In this document: positions 24,926-34,744 of the stretch, in pieces
Position numbering within the stretch: the stretch's first letter is position 1
Layout of the letters: every line of letters starts with the position of its first letter
Assembly: GCF_003581425.1 (NCBI RefSeq)
Contig: NZ_QXTG01000001.1
Location: 744,001 to 808,000, forward strand
DNA length: 64,000 nt
Direction: 5' to 3'
Source: Amnibacterium setariae
GTDB lineage: Bacteria > Actinomycetota > Actinomycetes > Actinomycetales > Microbacteriaceae
The notes under the pieces: generated by a model
Databases searched by the model: none
What the model was told of the DNA's origin: nothing
The model's input: only the letters and a program-made list of their open reading frames with translations
Position numbers and translations under genes: made by a program

Positions 24926-25849
24926 TCAGGCCGCGCGGAGCTCCTGCGGCTCGACCACCACGTCGACGAGGGCGCCGTTGCGCCAGACCGTCATCTCCAG
25001 CCGCGTGCCGATCGTCCGCTCGACCATGAGCCGGGTGATGTCCGTCACGGTCGCGACCGGGCTGCCGCCGAGCGACACGACGACGTCCCCCGGCCGCGCG
25101 CCCGCGGCGGCGGCCGGGCTGCCGGCGACGACGGACGCGACCTGCACGCCGTGCGGGGCGCCGACCCGGGCCGCGATCTCGGGGCGGAGGCGGACCCGCG
25201 CGCCCGCGATGCCGAGCCAGGCCCGCCGCACCCGGCCGCGGGTCCGCAGCGCCTCGATGATCTCGAGCGTCGTCGCGGAGATCGGGACGGCGAGCCCGAG
25301 GCCGACCCCGGCGACCGCGGTGCTCACCCCCACGAGCCGCCCGGCGCTGTCCGCGAGCGCGCCGCCGCTGCTGCCCGGGTTGAGCGCCGCGTCGGTCTGC
25401 ACGACCTCGTCCACGACCCGGCCCGCCCGGGTGGGCAGCGAGCGGCCGAGCGCGGAGACGATCCCGGCCGTCACGCTGCCCGCGAGGCCGTGCGGGTTGC
25501 CGAGCGCCACGACGAGCTGGCCGACCCGCAGCCGCGCGGCGTCGCCGAACGGGACGGGCGATGGGGTCGGGTCGTCGGAGCGGAGGACCGCGAGGTCGGA
25601 CAGCGGGTCGCGCCCGATCACGCGGGCGTGCGCCTCGGTGCCGTCGCCGAACGCGAGCTCCACGCGGTCGGCGCCCTCGACGACGTGGGCGCTGGTCAGC
25701 AGGTGGCCGGCCGGCGCGATCACGGTCGCGCTGCCGGCGCCGGTGCCGCGTGCCGTCCGGACGGTCACCGCGGCGACGGAGGGGGCGACGGCGTCCGCGA
25801 CCCGGATCACCGTCTCGGAGTAGGCGTCGAGCGCCTCCGCATCGGTCAT
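24926..25849 (-). CDS. HtrA/DegP-like S1C serine protease with PDZ domain, no visible anchor
   Basis: 307 residues. Trypsin-like domain about 10-205 with the complete triad H55 (TSAHVVEG), D85 (SDLAVLR) and S161 (NPGSSGG), then one PDZ domain about 215-300 (GVQVASVVAGSPAAAAGARPGDVVVSLGG). Typical actinobacterial HtrA proteins have an N-terminal membrane helix; here the frame starts MTDAEALDAYSETVIRVAD and no hydrophobic segment is present even if the frame is extended upstream, so the protein would be cytosolic unless a start has been missed. No Shine-Dalgarno is evident (the upstream bases are pyrimidine-rich). It converges on the marR gene. Confidence 0.88.
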   Translation of the reverse strand: MTDAEALDAYSETVIRVADAVAPSVAAVTVRTARGTGAGSATVIAPAGHLLTSAHVVEGADRVELAFGDGTEAHARVIGRDPLSDLAVLRSDDPTPSPVPFGDAARLRVGQLVVALGNPHGLAGSVTAGIVSALGRSLPTRAGRVVDEVVQTDAALNPGSSGGALADSAGRLVGVSTAVAGVGLGLAVPISATTLEIIEALRTRGRVRRAWLGIAGARVRLRPEIAARVGAPHGVQVASVVAGSPAAAAGARPGDVVVSLGGSPVATVTDITRLMVERTIGTRLEMTVWRNGALVDVVVEPQELRAA

Positions 25850-25931
25850 GCAGGGGGGATGGACCCGCCGCCCAGCGCCCCTGCGCGGGTTCGCCGACGG
25901 CGGATGCTCCTGCCCGGTGCTCGCGCGGGAC

Positions 25932-25969
25932 GGTCTCGAGGCTCGCTGCGCTCGCACCTCGACCAGCGG
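25932..25969 (+). repeat. Repeat family C, copy 1
   Basis: A 38-nt element starting GGTCTCGAGGCTCGCTGCG and ending CTCGACCAGCGG. It has partial dyad symmetry (GGTCTCGAGG against CCTCGACC). An identical copy is at 36006-36043 and variants at 40491, 40540 and 58633. This one is in the divergent region between the HtrA-like protease and blaI, so it cannot be a shared terminator. Confidence 0.85.
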
Positions 25970-25991
25970 GCCTCGGGGTGCCCGGGCTCTG

Positions 25992-26008
25992 CTAGACAAG
26001 TCGTAGAG
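25992..26008 (+). promoter_or_regulatory. BlaI-type box in front of blaI (degenerate)
   Basis: CTAGACAAGTCGTAGAG matches the perfect box at 27190-27206 at 12 of 17 positions, including the whole right half GTAGAG. It lies 15 nt before the blaI GTG, and TAGAGC within it is in -10 position, so binding would block blaI's own promoter. Confidence 0.5.
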
Positions 26009-26023
26009 CACGGGAGGTGCGGG

Positions 26024-26389
26024 GTGGTCGGTCGACGGGCGCACGGGCAGCTGAAGACGACGGTGCTCGCGCTGCTGCGCGAGGCGGGCGAGCCGGTGAG
26101 CGCGCGCATGCTGCTCGAGCGCTGGCCCGACGCCGAGCCGAAGCCGGCGTTCACGACCGTGATCACCGTGCTGACGCGGCTGCAGCAGGCCGGCGCGGTC
26201 GAGCGCCTCGACGGCGGGGAGGCGCGCTTCCGCGTGCGCGCCGTCGCCGGCGGCGTCGCGGCCGAGTCGATGCTCGCGGCGCTGCTCGAGTCCGCGGACC
26301 GCGGCGCGGCCCTCATGTCCTTCGCGGAGCAGCTCGACGCGACCGACCTCGACGTGCTGCGGCGGGCGGTCGGCGGGAGCGCGCCGTGA
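26024..26389 (+). CDS. BlaI/MecI/CopY family transcriptional repressor
   Basis: 121 residues. Winged helix-turn-helix domain about 5-75 (LKTTVLALLREAGEPVSARMLLERW, then AFTTVITVLTRLQQAGAVER with the recognition helix), followed by a short helical dimerisation tail. The family includes the penicillinase repressors BlaI/MecI, usually cleaved by a co-encoded M56 peptidase, and the copper repressor CopY. GGGAGG precedes the GTG. The next gene, overlapping by 4 nt, is an M56 peptidase, and every other gene that carries the matching box nearby is a copper gene, so copper control is the best inference; beta-lactam control is less likely because no beta-lactamase is in the operon. Confidence 0.9.
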   Translation: MVGRRAHGQLKTTVLALLREAGEPVSARMLLERWPDAEPKPAFTTVITVLTRLQQAGAVERLDGGEARFRVRAVAGGVAAESMLAALLESADRGAALMSFAEQLDATDLDVLRRAVGGSAP

Positions 26390-27204
26390 TCGTCCTCGCG
26401 GTCCTGCTCGCGGTCGCCGCCGCCTGCGTGCTCGGCGCGCCCCGCCTCCTCCGCCTCCGCGGCCCCGCCGTGCGCCGGCCGCGCCTGCTGCTCGTCGCCT
26501 GGTGCACCGCGTTCCTGACGGGCGCGGCGGCGATCGCCGCGTCCGTCCTCTGGAGCGTGATGCTGGCGATCGCCGCGCACGCGGAGCCGCTCGACGCGGG
26601 CTGGCTCGCCGGCGTGCTCGCGTGGAGCGCGCTCGCGGTCGTCGGCGCCGCCGGCGCGCTCGTGCTCACCCGCGCGGAGCCGCTGCGTTCGGGCCGGGAG
26701 GCGGCGATCCGCGACCTCGACCTCCTCGCCGCCGCCTGCACGAAGCGGGTCGACCGGCTCGGCGCGGTGCCGGTGCTGCACATCCGCGCCGACCGTCCGA
26801 TCGCCTTCAGCTCGACGGCGGACGGGGGACGCATCGTGGTCTCCACCGCGCTCGCGGACGCGCTGACGGCGGGCGAGCTGCGCGCGGTGCTCGAGCACGA
26901 GCGGGCGCACCTCGCCGGACGGCACGACGTGCTGCTGCGGACCGCGGCGCTCAACCGCATGTGCCTCCCGGCCCTGTTCGGCGCCCGGGCGTTCGACCAG
27001 GCCGTCCACCTGCTCGTCGAGCTCGCGGCCGACGACGCCGCGGCGCGGGTCTGCGGCGAGCGGACGCTGGCGAGCGCGCTCCGACGCACGGCGGCCCTCG
27101 AGGCGAACGAGTGGGCCGAGATCCGCGCGGCCCGGCTCGAGCAGCGGCCGGACGCCTCGCGCCGTCGTGCCCGCGCGGGTGGAGGTCTGCTCTACAAACT
27201 GTAG
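26386..27204 (+). CDS. M56 family membrane metallopeptidase, sensor-less BlaR-like
   Basis: 272 residues. Membrane helices at about 1-17, 33-65 and 75-97 precede a cytosolic peptidase domain with HExxH (H171, E172, H175 in LEHERAHLAG) and the third ligand E212 in LVELAADDAA. BlaR1/MecR1 proteins add a penicillin-binding sensor domain after this region; it is absent here and the protein stops soon after, so the signal must be sensed by the membrane or peptidase part. It is coupled to blaI by GTGA overlap and most likely inactivates BlaI. The last codons overlap the box of the next gene. Confidence 0.88.
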   Translation: MIVLAVLLAVAAACVLGAPRLLRLRGPAVRRPRLLLVAWCTAFLTGAAAIAASVLWSVMLAIAAHAEPLDAGWLAGVLAWSALAVVGAAGALVLTRAEPLRSGREAAIRDLDLLAAACTKRVDRLGAVPVLHIRADRPIAFSSTADGGRIVVSTALADALTAGELRAVLEHERAHLAGRHDVLLRTAALNRMCLPALFGARAFDQAVHLLVELAADDAAARVCGERTLASALRRTAALEANEWAEIRAARLEQRPDASRRRARAGGGLLYKL

Positions 27205-27206
27205 AG
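27190..27206. promoter_or_regulatory. Perfect BlaI-type box before the DUF5134 gene
   Basis: CTCTACA-AAC-TGTAGAG, 7-bp perfect arms with a 3-nt centre, matches the TACA/TGTA type of BlaI, MecI and CopY operators. It overlaps the last codons of the M56 gene and includes TAGAGT (27202-27207), a -10-like hexamer ending 6 nt before the GTG at 27214. An internal promoter for the DUF5134-YcnI-CopCD genes is therefore likely, directly under the repressor. Confidence 0.75.
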
Positions 27207-27213
27207 TGACGGC

Positions 27214-27846
27214 GTGACGATGGGAACGCCGCTGACCGCGACCGTCGCCACCACCCTCTTCGGCGTCCTCGCCCTCTGGTTCGCCGGCCGCGTCGTGGCC
27301 AACCGCGACGTGCCGGACCGCGTCTCGAACCTCCTCCACCTCGCGATGAGCGGCGCGATGGTCGCCATGCCGTGGTCGTGGGCCGCGCCCGCGCTGCCGC
27401 AGGTCGTCGTGTTCTCCGCGGGCGCGTTCTGGTACGCCGGCGCCGCGCTGTTCCGGCCCGCCGCGGACGCCGGCCTCGGCGTCGGGCACGGCGCCCACGG
27501 CCGCATCGCGGGCCTCTGGTACCACGCCGGGATGATGCTGGCGATGGTCTGGATGGCCGTCGCGATGATCCCCGGCGCGCCCTCGGCCCACGAGGACATG
27601 GCCGGCATGGGCGGCATGGCCGGCATGAGCCACGGCGCCGGCGCAGTCATGACCGGCGACGTGCCGTGGGCGCTCGCCGTGTCGATCGCGCTCGGCACGC
27701 TGTTCGTCGGCGCGGCGGTCTGGCTGGCCGGGCTGCTCGTCCGGGAGGCCGCCGGTCCCGCGCGGCGGCTCGAGGTCGCCGACCTCGCCGCGTCCACCGC
27801 CATGGCCGCGGGCATGGCCTACGTCCTGCTCGTGCTCGCCACCTGA
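27214..27846 (+). CDS. DUF5134 membrane protein (copper-locus associated)
   Basis: 210 residues with about five to six membrane segments and a Met/His-rich loop at about 128-145 (MAGMGGMAGMSHGAG) plus further His residues (HLAMSGAMVAMP, GVGHGAHG, WYHAGMMLAMVWM). DUF5134 is an actinobacterial family often found beside copper genes; the Met/His clusters fit Cu(I) binding but the biochemical role is not established. The leaderless GTG at 27214 is favoured by TAGAGT upstream; an ATG two codons later is the alternative. Confidence 0.8.
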   Translation: MTMGTPLTATVATTLFGVLALWFAGRVVANRDVPDRVSNLLHLAMSGAMVAMPWSWAAPALPQVVVFSAGAFWYAGAALFRPAADAGLGVGHGAHGRIAGLWYHAGMMLAMVWMAVAMIPGAPSAHEDMAGMGGMAGMSHGAGAVMTGDVPWALAVSIALGTLFVGAAVWLAGLLVREAAGPARRLEVADLAASTAMAAGMAYVLLVLAT

Positions 27847-27870
27847 GTCCCCGTCCCCGTCCCCGTCCCC
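27847..27870 (+). repeat. Hexanucleotide tandem repeat (GTCCCC x4) before ycnI
   Basis: Four exact GTCCCC units follow directly on the TGA of the DUF5134 gene, ending 18 nt before the ycnI ATG. It lies in the leader between two operon genes. A copy-number change could alter the spacing between the stop and the next ribosome site, but this is speculative. Confidence 0.8.
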
Positions 27871-27887
27871 GAACCGAGGAGTCCCGC

Positions 27888-28613
27888 ATGCCCCGTCCCC
27901 GCACCTCCGCCCGCCGCACGGCCGTGCGCCTCGTCGCCGGGCTCGCCGTCGCCGCGGGCGCCGTGCTCGTCGGGGCGACCGCCGCCTCCGCGCACGTGCA
28001 CGTCGACGGGGAGGACGCGACGCGGGGCGGGTACGGTGTGCTCACCTTCCGCGTCCCGACCGAGTCGGACACCGCGTCGACCACCGAGGTGACCGTGACG
28101 ATGCCGACGAGGACGCCGATCGCGTCCGCGAGCGTCGAGCCCGTCGCCGGCTGGACCGCGACCGTCAGCACGGCGAGGCTCGAGAAGCCGATCGAGACGG
28201 ACGACGGGCAGCTGACCTCCTTCGTCTCCCGCATCGTCTGGAAGGCGGAGGCCGGCAAGGGCATCCGCCCCGGGCAGTTCCAGCGGTTCGCCGTGTCCGC
28301 GGGGCCGCTGCCGGACGTCGCACGGCTCGAGTTCCCGACCCGGCAGACCTACAGCGACGGCAGCGTCGTCGACTGGAACCAGACCGCGACCGGCTCCGCC
28401 GAGCCGGAGCACCCGGCGCCCGTGCTGCAGCTCGCCGCCGCGGACGACGAGCCCGCGCCCGCCGCGACCGAGGCCGCGTCGGCCTCGCAGGCGACCGGCT
28501 CGAGCACCGCGGCGCTCGCCGTCGGCATCGTCGCCGTGGTGCTCGCGGCGGCCGCGCTGCTCGTCGGGCTCGTCGGCCTGCTGCGGTCCCGGAGGGGCGC
28601 ATCCGGCGCGTGA
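27888..28613 (+). CDS. YcnI-family copper-binding protein
   Basis: 241 residues. Signal peptide about 1-35 ending TAASA, so the mature protein would start HVHVDG; an N-terminal His is the copper ligand in YcnI (DUF1775). The DUF1775 domain covers about 36-175, with the conserved Trp and EFPTRQTYSDGSVVDWNQ region. A Pro/Ala linker and one C-terminal membrane helix (about 205-232, followed by RSRRG) anchor it outside the cell. CGAGGAG precedes the ATG. Coupled by GTGA to the CopC-CopD gene. It is expected to act as an extracytoplasmic Cu(II) chaperone. Confidence 0.9.
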   Translation: MPRPRTSARRTAVRLVAGLAVAAGAVLVGATAASAHVHVDGEDATRGGYGVLTFRVPTESDTASTTEVTVTMPTRTPIASASVEPVAGWTATVSTARLEKPIETDDGQLTSFVSRIVWKAEAGKGIRPGQFQRFAVSAGPLPDVARLEFPTRQTYSDGSVVDWNQTATGSAEPEHPAPVLQLAAADDEPAPAATEAASASQATGSSTAALAVGIVAVVLAAAALLVGLVGLLRSRRGASGA

Positions 28614-30199
28614 TCGGCGCGCGGGCGGCGCGGGTCCTCGGGGGACTGCTGCTCGCGGTCGTCGCCCTGCTGCTCCTGCCCGCCGCCCCGGCGTCCGCGC
28701 ACGCCGTGCTCGTGTCGAGCGACCCCGCGGACGGCTCGCGGCTCGAGCAGGCGCCCGCCGCGGTGCGGCTGACGTTCGACGAGGGCATCGCGCTGCCGCC
28801 CGCGGCGACGACGGTGCTCTCCTCGACCGGTGCGCGCGTCGACGCGGGCCGCGCGCGGCTCGAGGGGCGGACCGTCGTGGTGCCGCTCGAGGCCGCCGTG
28901 CCGGAGGGGGTCTACACGGTCGCCTACCGCGTCGTGTCCGCGGACAGCCACGTCGTCTCGGGCTCGCTCCGCTTCGGGGTGCGGCGCGACGCACAGGCGG
29001 TGGAGGGCCCGGTCTCCCTCGGGTCGCCGCTCGACCCCGCGCTCGGCGCCGCGATCGGCGCGGGCTACCTCGGCGCGGCGCTCGGCGTCGGCGCGCCGGC
29101 CGCGGCGGCGGTCCTCTGGCCGGCCGTGCAGCGGCGACGGCGCGTGCTGCGGCTCGCGCAGGCCGGGCTGCTCGTGCTCGCCCTCGCGACGCTCGCGGAC
29201 CTGCTGCTGCGCGGCCCCCGCGCGTCGGGCGGCGGCTGGGCCGGCGTGCTCCGCGTCGAGGACCTCGGCTACACGGTCACGAGCCCGGCCGGGGCGGTGC
29301 TGCTCGTGCGGCTGCTGCTCGTCGGCGCGCTCGCCGGCCTCTCCCTCGCCCGCGCCCCGCGGCCGCGCATCGCGGGGGTGCTCGGCGTCGGCGTGCTCAC
29401 GACCATCGCGCTGCTCGGCCACGCCACGGACGGCGCGGCCTCCCTGCTCGTGCCCGCGGCGGTGGTGCACCTGGCGGCGATGGCGCTCTGGCTCGGCGGC
29501 CTCGTCGTGCTCGTGACCGCGGTGCTGCCGCGGGTGCGCCGCGCGCCCGCCGCCGGCGTCCGCCTCCTGAGGCGCTGGTCGCTGGTCGCCTACACGTGCG
29601 TCGCCGTGCTCGTCGTGACGGGGGAGGTCCAGGCCTTCCCGACCGTGGTGCCCCTCGACGCGCTCTGGTCGACCGGGTACGGCGTGCTGCTGCTCGCGAA
29701 GCTCGGGCTGCTCGTGCTCGTGCTCGTGCTCGCGGCGGCCGCGCAGCGGGTCGTCGCCGGAGCGAGGGTGCCGCCGCGCGCCCGCCTGTGCCGGACCGCG
29801 GTGGTCGAGGTGGCGGGGCTCGTCGCGATCCTCGCCGTCACCGGGGCGCTCAGCACCACGGCGACGGCCGCGGAGACCTACGGTCCGGCCGTCACCCGCA
29901 CGGTCGCCGCGGGGAGCGACCGCCTCGTCGTCCAGGTCGACCGCACCCGCCGCGGGCCCGCCGTGATCCGGGTCCGCGCCCTCGACGCGGGCGGCCGGCC
30001 GATCCGCCTCCGGTCGCTCGAGGGGGCGCTCGGCACGGAGGGGGTCGCGGCCCTCGACGTCGCCTTCCGTCGCGACGGCGACGGCTGGCGCAGCACCGGC
30101 GCCGGCCTGCCGATCGCGGGGGAGTGGACCCTCACCCTGCAGACCGAGGTCAGCACCACCGCGGGCACCGCCGCGGCGGTGTCCTGGCCCGTCTGGTAG
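28610..30199 (+). CDS. CopC-CopD fusion, copper import/resistance protein
   Basis: 529 residues. Signal peptide about 1-30 (ends PASA) gives a mature N-terminus HAVLVSSDPADG; H31 with D112 and H114 (SADSHVVSGS) form the expected Cu(II) site of CopC. After the CopC domain (31-126) come about eight membrane segments of CopD (145-435), then an extracytoplasmic beta-rich tail of about 90 residues. Fused CopC-CopD proteins of actinobacteria are thought to bind copper outside and pass it across the membrane. GTG at 28610 overlaps the ycnI stop. It ends 22 nt before the convergent CopA gene. Confidence 0.92.
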   Translation: MIGARAARVLGGLLLAVVALLLLPAAPASAHAVLVSSDPADGSRLEQAPAAVRLTFDEGIALPPAATTVLSSTGARVDAGRARLEGRTVVVPLEAAVPEGVYTVAYRVVSADSHVVSGSLRFGVRRDAQAVEGPVSLGSPLDPALGAAIGAGYLGAALGVGAPAAAAVLWPAVQRRRRVLRLAQAGLLVLALATLADLLLRGPRASGGGWAGVLRVEDLGYTVTSPAGAVLLVRLLLVGALAGLSLARAPRPRIAGVLGVGVLTTIALLGHATDGAASLLVPAAVVHLAAMALWLGGLVVLVTAVLPRVRRAPAAGVRLLRRWSLVAYTCVAVLVVTGEVQAFPTVVPLDALWSTGYGVLLLAKLGLLVLVLVLAAAAQRVVAGARVPPRARLCRTAVVEVAGLVAILAVTGALSTTATAAETYGPAVTRTVAAGSDRLVVQVDRTRRGPAVIRVRALDAGGRPIRLRSLEGALGTEGVAALDVAFRRDGDGWRSTGAGLPIAGEWTLTLQTEVSTTAGTAAAVSWPVW

Positions 30200-30221
30200 C
30201 CCCTGCGGAATCGCTCGGGCG

Positions 30222-32492
<2,271 letters not shown>

Positions 32493-32515
32493 CCGCACCT
32501 CCGGGTCGAGCGTCG

Positions 32516-32532
32516 CACTACAGATTGTAGAA
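32516..32532. promoter_or_regulatory. BlaI-type box shared by divergent copA and ctaG-like genes
   Basis: CACTACAGATTGTAGAA contains CTACA-GAT-TGTAG (32518-32530) and matches the perfect box at 27190 at 13 of 17 positions. Its left-reading strand contains TACAAT (32524-32529) as the -10 for copA, and its right-reading strand TAGAAT (32528-32533) as the -10 for the ctaG-like gene. One operator would therefore cover both promoters. Confidence 0.72.
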
Positions 32533-32570
32533 TCGCCGCGCTGCATCGGCCGCCGACGGGGGACACATCC

Positions 32571-34643
32571 ATGAGCACGGAGCACGCCGTCCGCGGCGCC
32601 GAGGCCCCGGCGCCGACCGCGCCAGCGGCGTCCGCCGCGTCCGGCCGCCGCTCCGACGCCCTCGTGGTCGTCGCGGCGCTCGTCCCGCTGCTCGCGGTCG
32701 GCGTCGCCGCGGTCCTCCTCGGCGCCCAGCCCTACGCGGCCGTCGGCAAGAGCGCGCCGGGCCTCGCGACGTCCCTCGCGAGCGGGCTGCTGCACGGGGT
32801 CGTCGCGGTCGCCTCCGCCTGGTGCGTCGCGAGCCTCGCGTACGCGGTGCTCGGCCGGCAGCGCTCCGGCACCGGCCGGCTGACGCTCGACTACTTCACG
32901 GACGCGCGGCCCGTCGCGGTGTCCGCCGCCGTGTGGGCGGTCGCCGCCCTCGCGCTCGTCGCCGTCGACGCCGCCGACGCGGGCGGTCAGCCGCTCGGGC
33001 GCATGCTCGTGCCCGGCGTCGCCGGCTACGCCTTCTCGTACACGTACCTCCCGACGGCGTGGCTCGTCGTCGCGGTGCTGGCGGCCGCGATCGCGATCAC
33101 CGCGTTCCTCGCCCACGCCTGGCAGACGCACGCGCTGCTGCTCGTGCTCGGCCTCGTCGCGCTGCTGCCGCCGGTCGTCGTGACGCAGGTGCTCGTCGGC
33201 CCGAACCACGACTTCGGCAGCGACGCGGCCACCGTCGGCACCCCCGCGCTCGCCGTGCTCGTCGGCCTGCTCGCCGTGCTGCGGCACCGCTCCGTCGCGG
33301 GGCCGCGCCCGGGGCCGGTCTCCCTCCTCCGCGTGCGCCGCATGCTCGCCCTCGCCTGGGTCGTCGCGGCGGGGTCGGACGTCGTCCTCGCGCTCTTCGA
33401 GCTGTGGGGCTCGCCGTTCCTCGGCTCGCCGACGGCCTGGCTGTTCCTCGTCCGCTTCGCGCTCCTCGGGATCATCGCGCCGTTCGTGCTCCGCGGCCTG
33501 CGCCCGGGGGAGGCGGACCGCGCGGCCGCCCGGCGGGACGCCGCGCGCCGCAGCGCCGTCGCGCTCGTGCCGGCCGCCCTGCTGCTCGGCGTGTGGCTCG
33601 TCATGAGCCGCATCCCGCCGCCGCAGTACTTCGTGCCGACGTCGGTGAACCAGACCTTCTTCGGCTACGACCTGCCCGGCGCGCCCACCCTGGCGACGCT
33701 CGCCACCGCGTGGCGGCCGAACCTGCTGTTCCTGCTCGTGTCGCTGGCCGCAGCGGGCCTGTACGTCGCGGGCGTCGTCGCGCTGCGCCGCCGCGGGGAC
33801 GCCTGGCCGGTCGGCCGCACGGTCGCGTGGCTGCTCGGCTGGGCGGTCGTCGTGATCACGACCTCGAGCGGGCTCGGCCGCTACTCCAGCGCCGTCTTCA
33901 GCCTGCACATGGTGCTGCACATGGCGCTGAACATGCTCGGCCCGCTGCTGCTCGTGCTCGGCGGCCCGATCACGCTCGCGCTCCGCGCCCTCCCCGCGCA
34001 CGGCCGCTCGAGGGCGGCGGGGGTGCGCGAGTGGATCGCCGCGCTGCTCGCCTGGCGGGTCACGCACGTGCTGTTCAACCCGCTGCTCGTCTTCGTGCGC
34101 TTCATCGGCGCCTACTACCTGCTGTACTTCACGCCGATCTTCGACTTCGCGCTGCGCTACCACTGGGCGCACCAGCTGATGAACGTCGAGTTCCTCGTGA
34201 TCGGCTTCATGTTCTACGGGCTGGTCATCGGCGTCGACGCGCCGCCGCGGCCGATCCCGCACATCGGCAAGCTCGGCATGGTGCTCGCGGCGATGCCGTT
34301 CCACGCGTTCTTCGGCGTCGCGGTGATGACGAGCAAGGACGTGATCGCGGGCGACTTCTACCGCTACCTCCGCGAGCCGTGGGCGGGGGACCTGCTCGCC
34401 GACCAGGCCGTCGGCGGCGGCATCGCGTGGGCGGCGGGCGAGATCCCGCTCGTCATCGTGATCGTCGCGCTCGTCACGCAGTGGGCGCGGCAGGACAACC
34501 GCGTCGCCACCCGCCTCGACCGGCACCTGGACCAGGGCACGGACGACAGCTGGGAGGCGTACAACGCGATGCTCGCGAAGCTCGACTCCCGCGGCGCCCG
34601 CGCCGACGCCCCGGCCGCCGCCGCGCCCCGCGACCCCTCCTGA
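32571..34643 (+). CDS. CopD/CtaG-type membrane protein (cytochrome c oxidase assembly family)
   Basis: 690 residues. A disordered Ala/Pro-rich start (1-25) is followed by about 16 membrane segments. The first half is CopD-like; the second half, from about 370, is the CtaG (caa3-type oxidase assembly, YceF/DUF2955-like) domain with FSLHMVLHMALNMLGPLLL, GAYYLLYFTPIFDF and WAHQLMNVEFLVIGFMFYG, whose His and Met residues suit copper. Such fused proteins are common in actinobacteria and may deliver copper to the oxidase or import it. GGGGGA precedes the ATG. Divergent from copA, with the shared BlaI-type box; a hairpin at 34652 follows. Confidence 0.88.
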   Translation: MSTEHAVRGAEAPAPTAPAASAASGRRSDALVVVAALVPLLAVGVAAVLLGAQPYAAVGKSAPGLATSLASGLLHGVVAVASAWCVASLAYAVLGRQRSGTGRLTLDYFTDARPVAVSAAVWAVAALALVAVDAADAGGQPLGRMLVPGVAGYAFSYTYLPTAWLVVAVLAAAIAITAFLAHAWQTHALLLVLGLVALLPPVVVTQVLVGPNHDFGSDAATVGTPALAVLVGLLAVLRHRSVAGPRPGPVSLLRVRRMLALAWVVAAGSDVVLALFELWGSPFLGSPTAWLFLVRFALLGIIAPFVLRGLRPGEADRAAARRDAARRSAVALVPAALLLGVWLVMSRIPPPQYFVPTSVNQTFFGYDLPGAPTLATLATAWRPNLLFLLVSLAAAGLYVAGVVALRRRGDAWPVGRTVAWLLGWAVVVITTSSGLGRYSSAVFSLHMVLHMALNMLGPLLLVLGGPITLALRALPAHGRSRAAGVREWIAALLAWRVTHVLFNPLLVFVRFIGAYYLLYFTPIFDFALRYHWAHQLMNVEFLVIGFMFYGLVIGVDAPPRPIPHIGKLGMVLAAMPFHAFFGVAVMTSKDVIAGDFYRYLREPWAGDLLADQAVGGGIAWAAGEIPLVIVIVALVTQWARQDNRVATRLDRHLDQGTDDSWEAYNAMLAKLDSRGARADAPAAAAPRDPS

Positions 34644-34651
34644 CCGCCGCC

Positions 34652-34688
34652 GACCCCCTCCCGCCCACCGGGAGGGAGGGAGGGGGTC
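34652..34688 (+). terminator. Probable terminator after the ctaG-like gene
   Basis: GACCCCCTCCC (34652-34662) and GGGAGGGGGTC (34678-34688) form a perfect 11-bp stem; the 15-nt loop can itself pair further with CCGGGAGG. It begins 9 nt after the stop and precedes the Nramp promoter. No U-tract. Confidence 0.55.
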
Positions 34689-34744
34689 CGAAGAACTCCC
34701 CGCCGGGCCTCGTTAGAGTCCTCCCACCTGGAGCGAGGAGCGCC

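Noticed and set aside
26386-27204. Beta-lactam resistance sensor BlaR1
   Set aside because: The penicillin-binding sensor domain is missing and the operon carries copper genes instead of a beta-lactamase, so a BlaR1 name would mislead.
32493-34526. Minus-strand open frame upstream of copA, opposite the ctaG-like gene
   Set aside because: It reads as His/Arg/Glu-rich noise; the HMA domain of CopA starts right after the ATG at 32492, with a good ribosome site.
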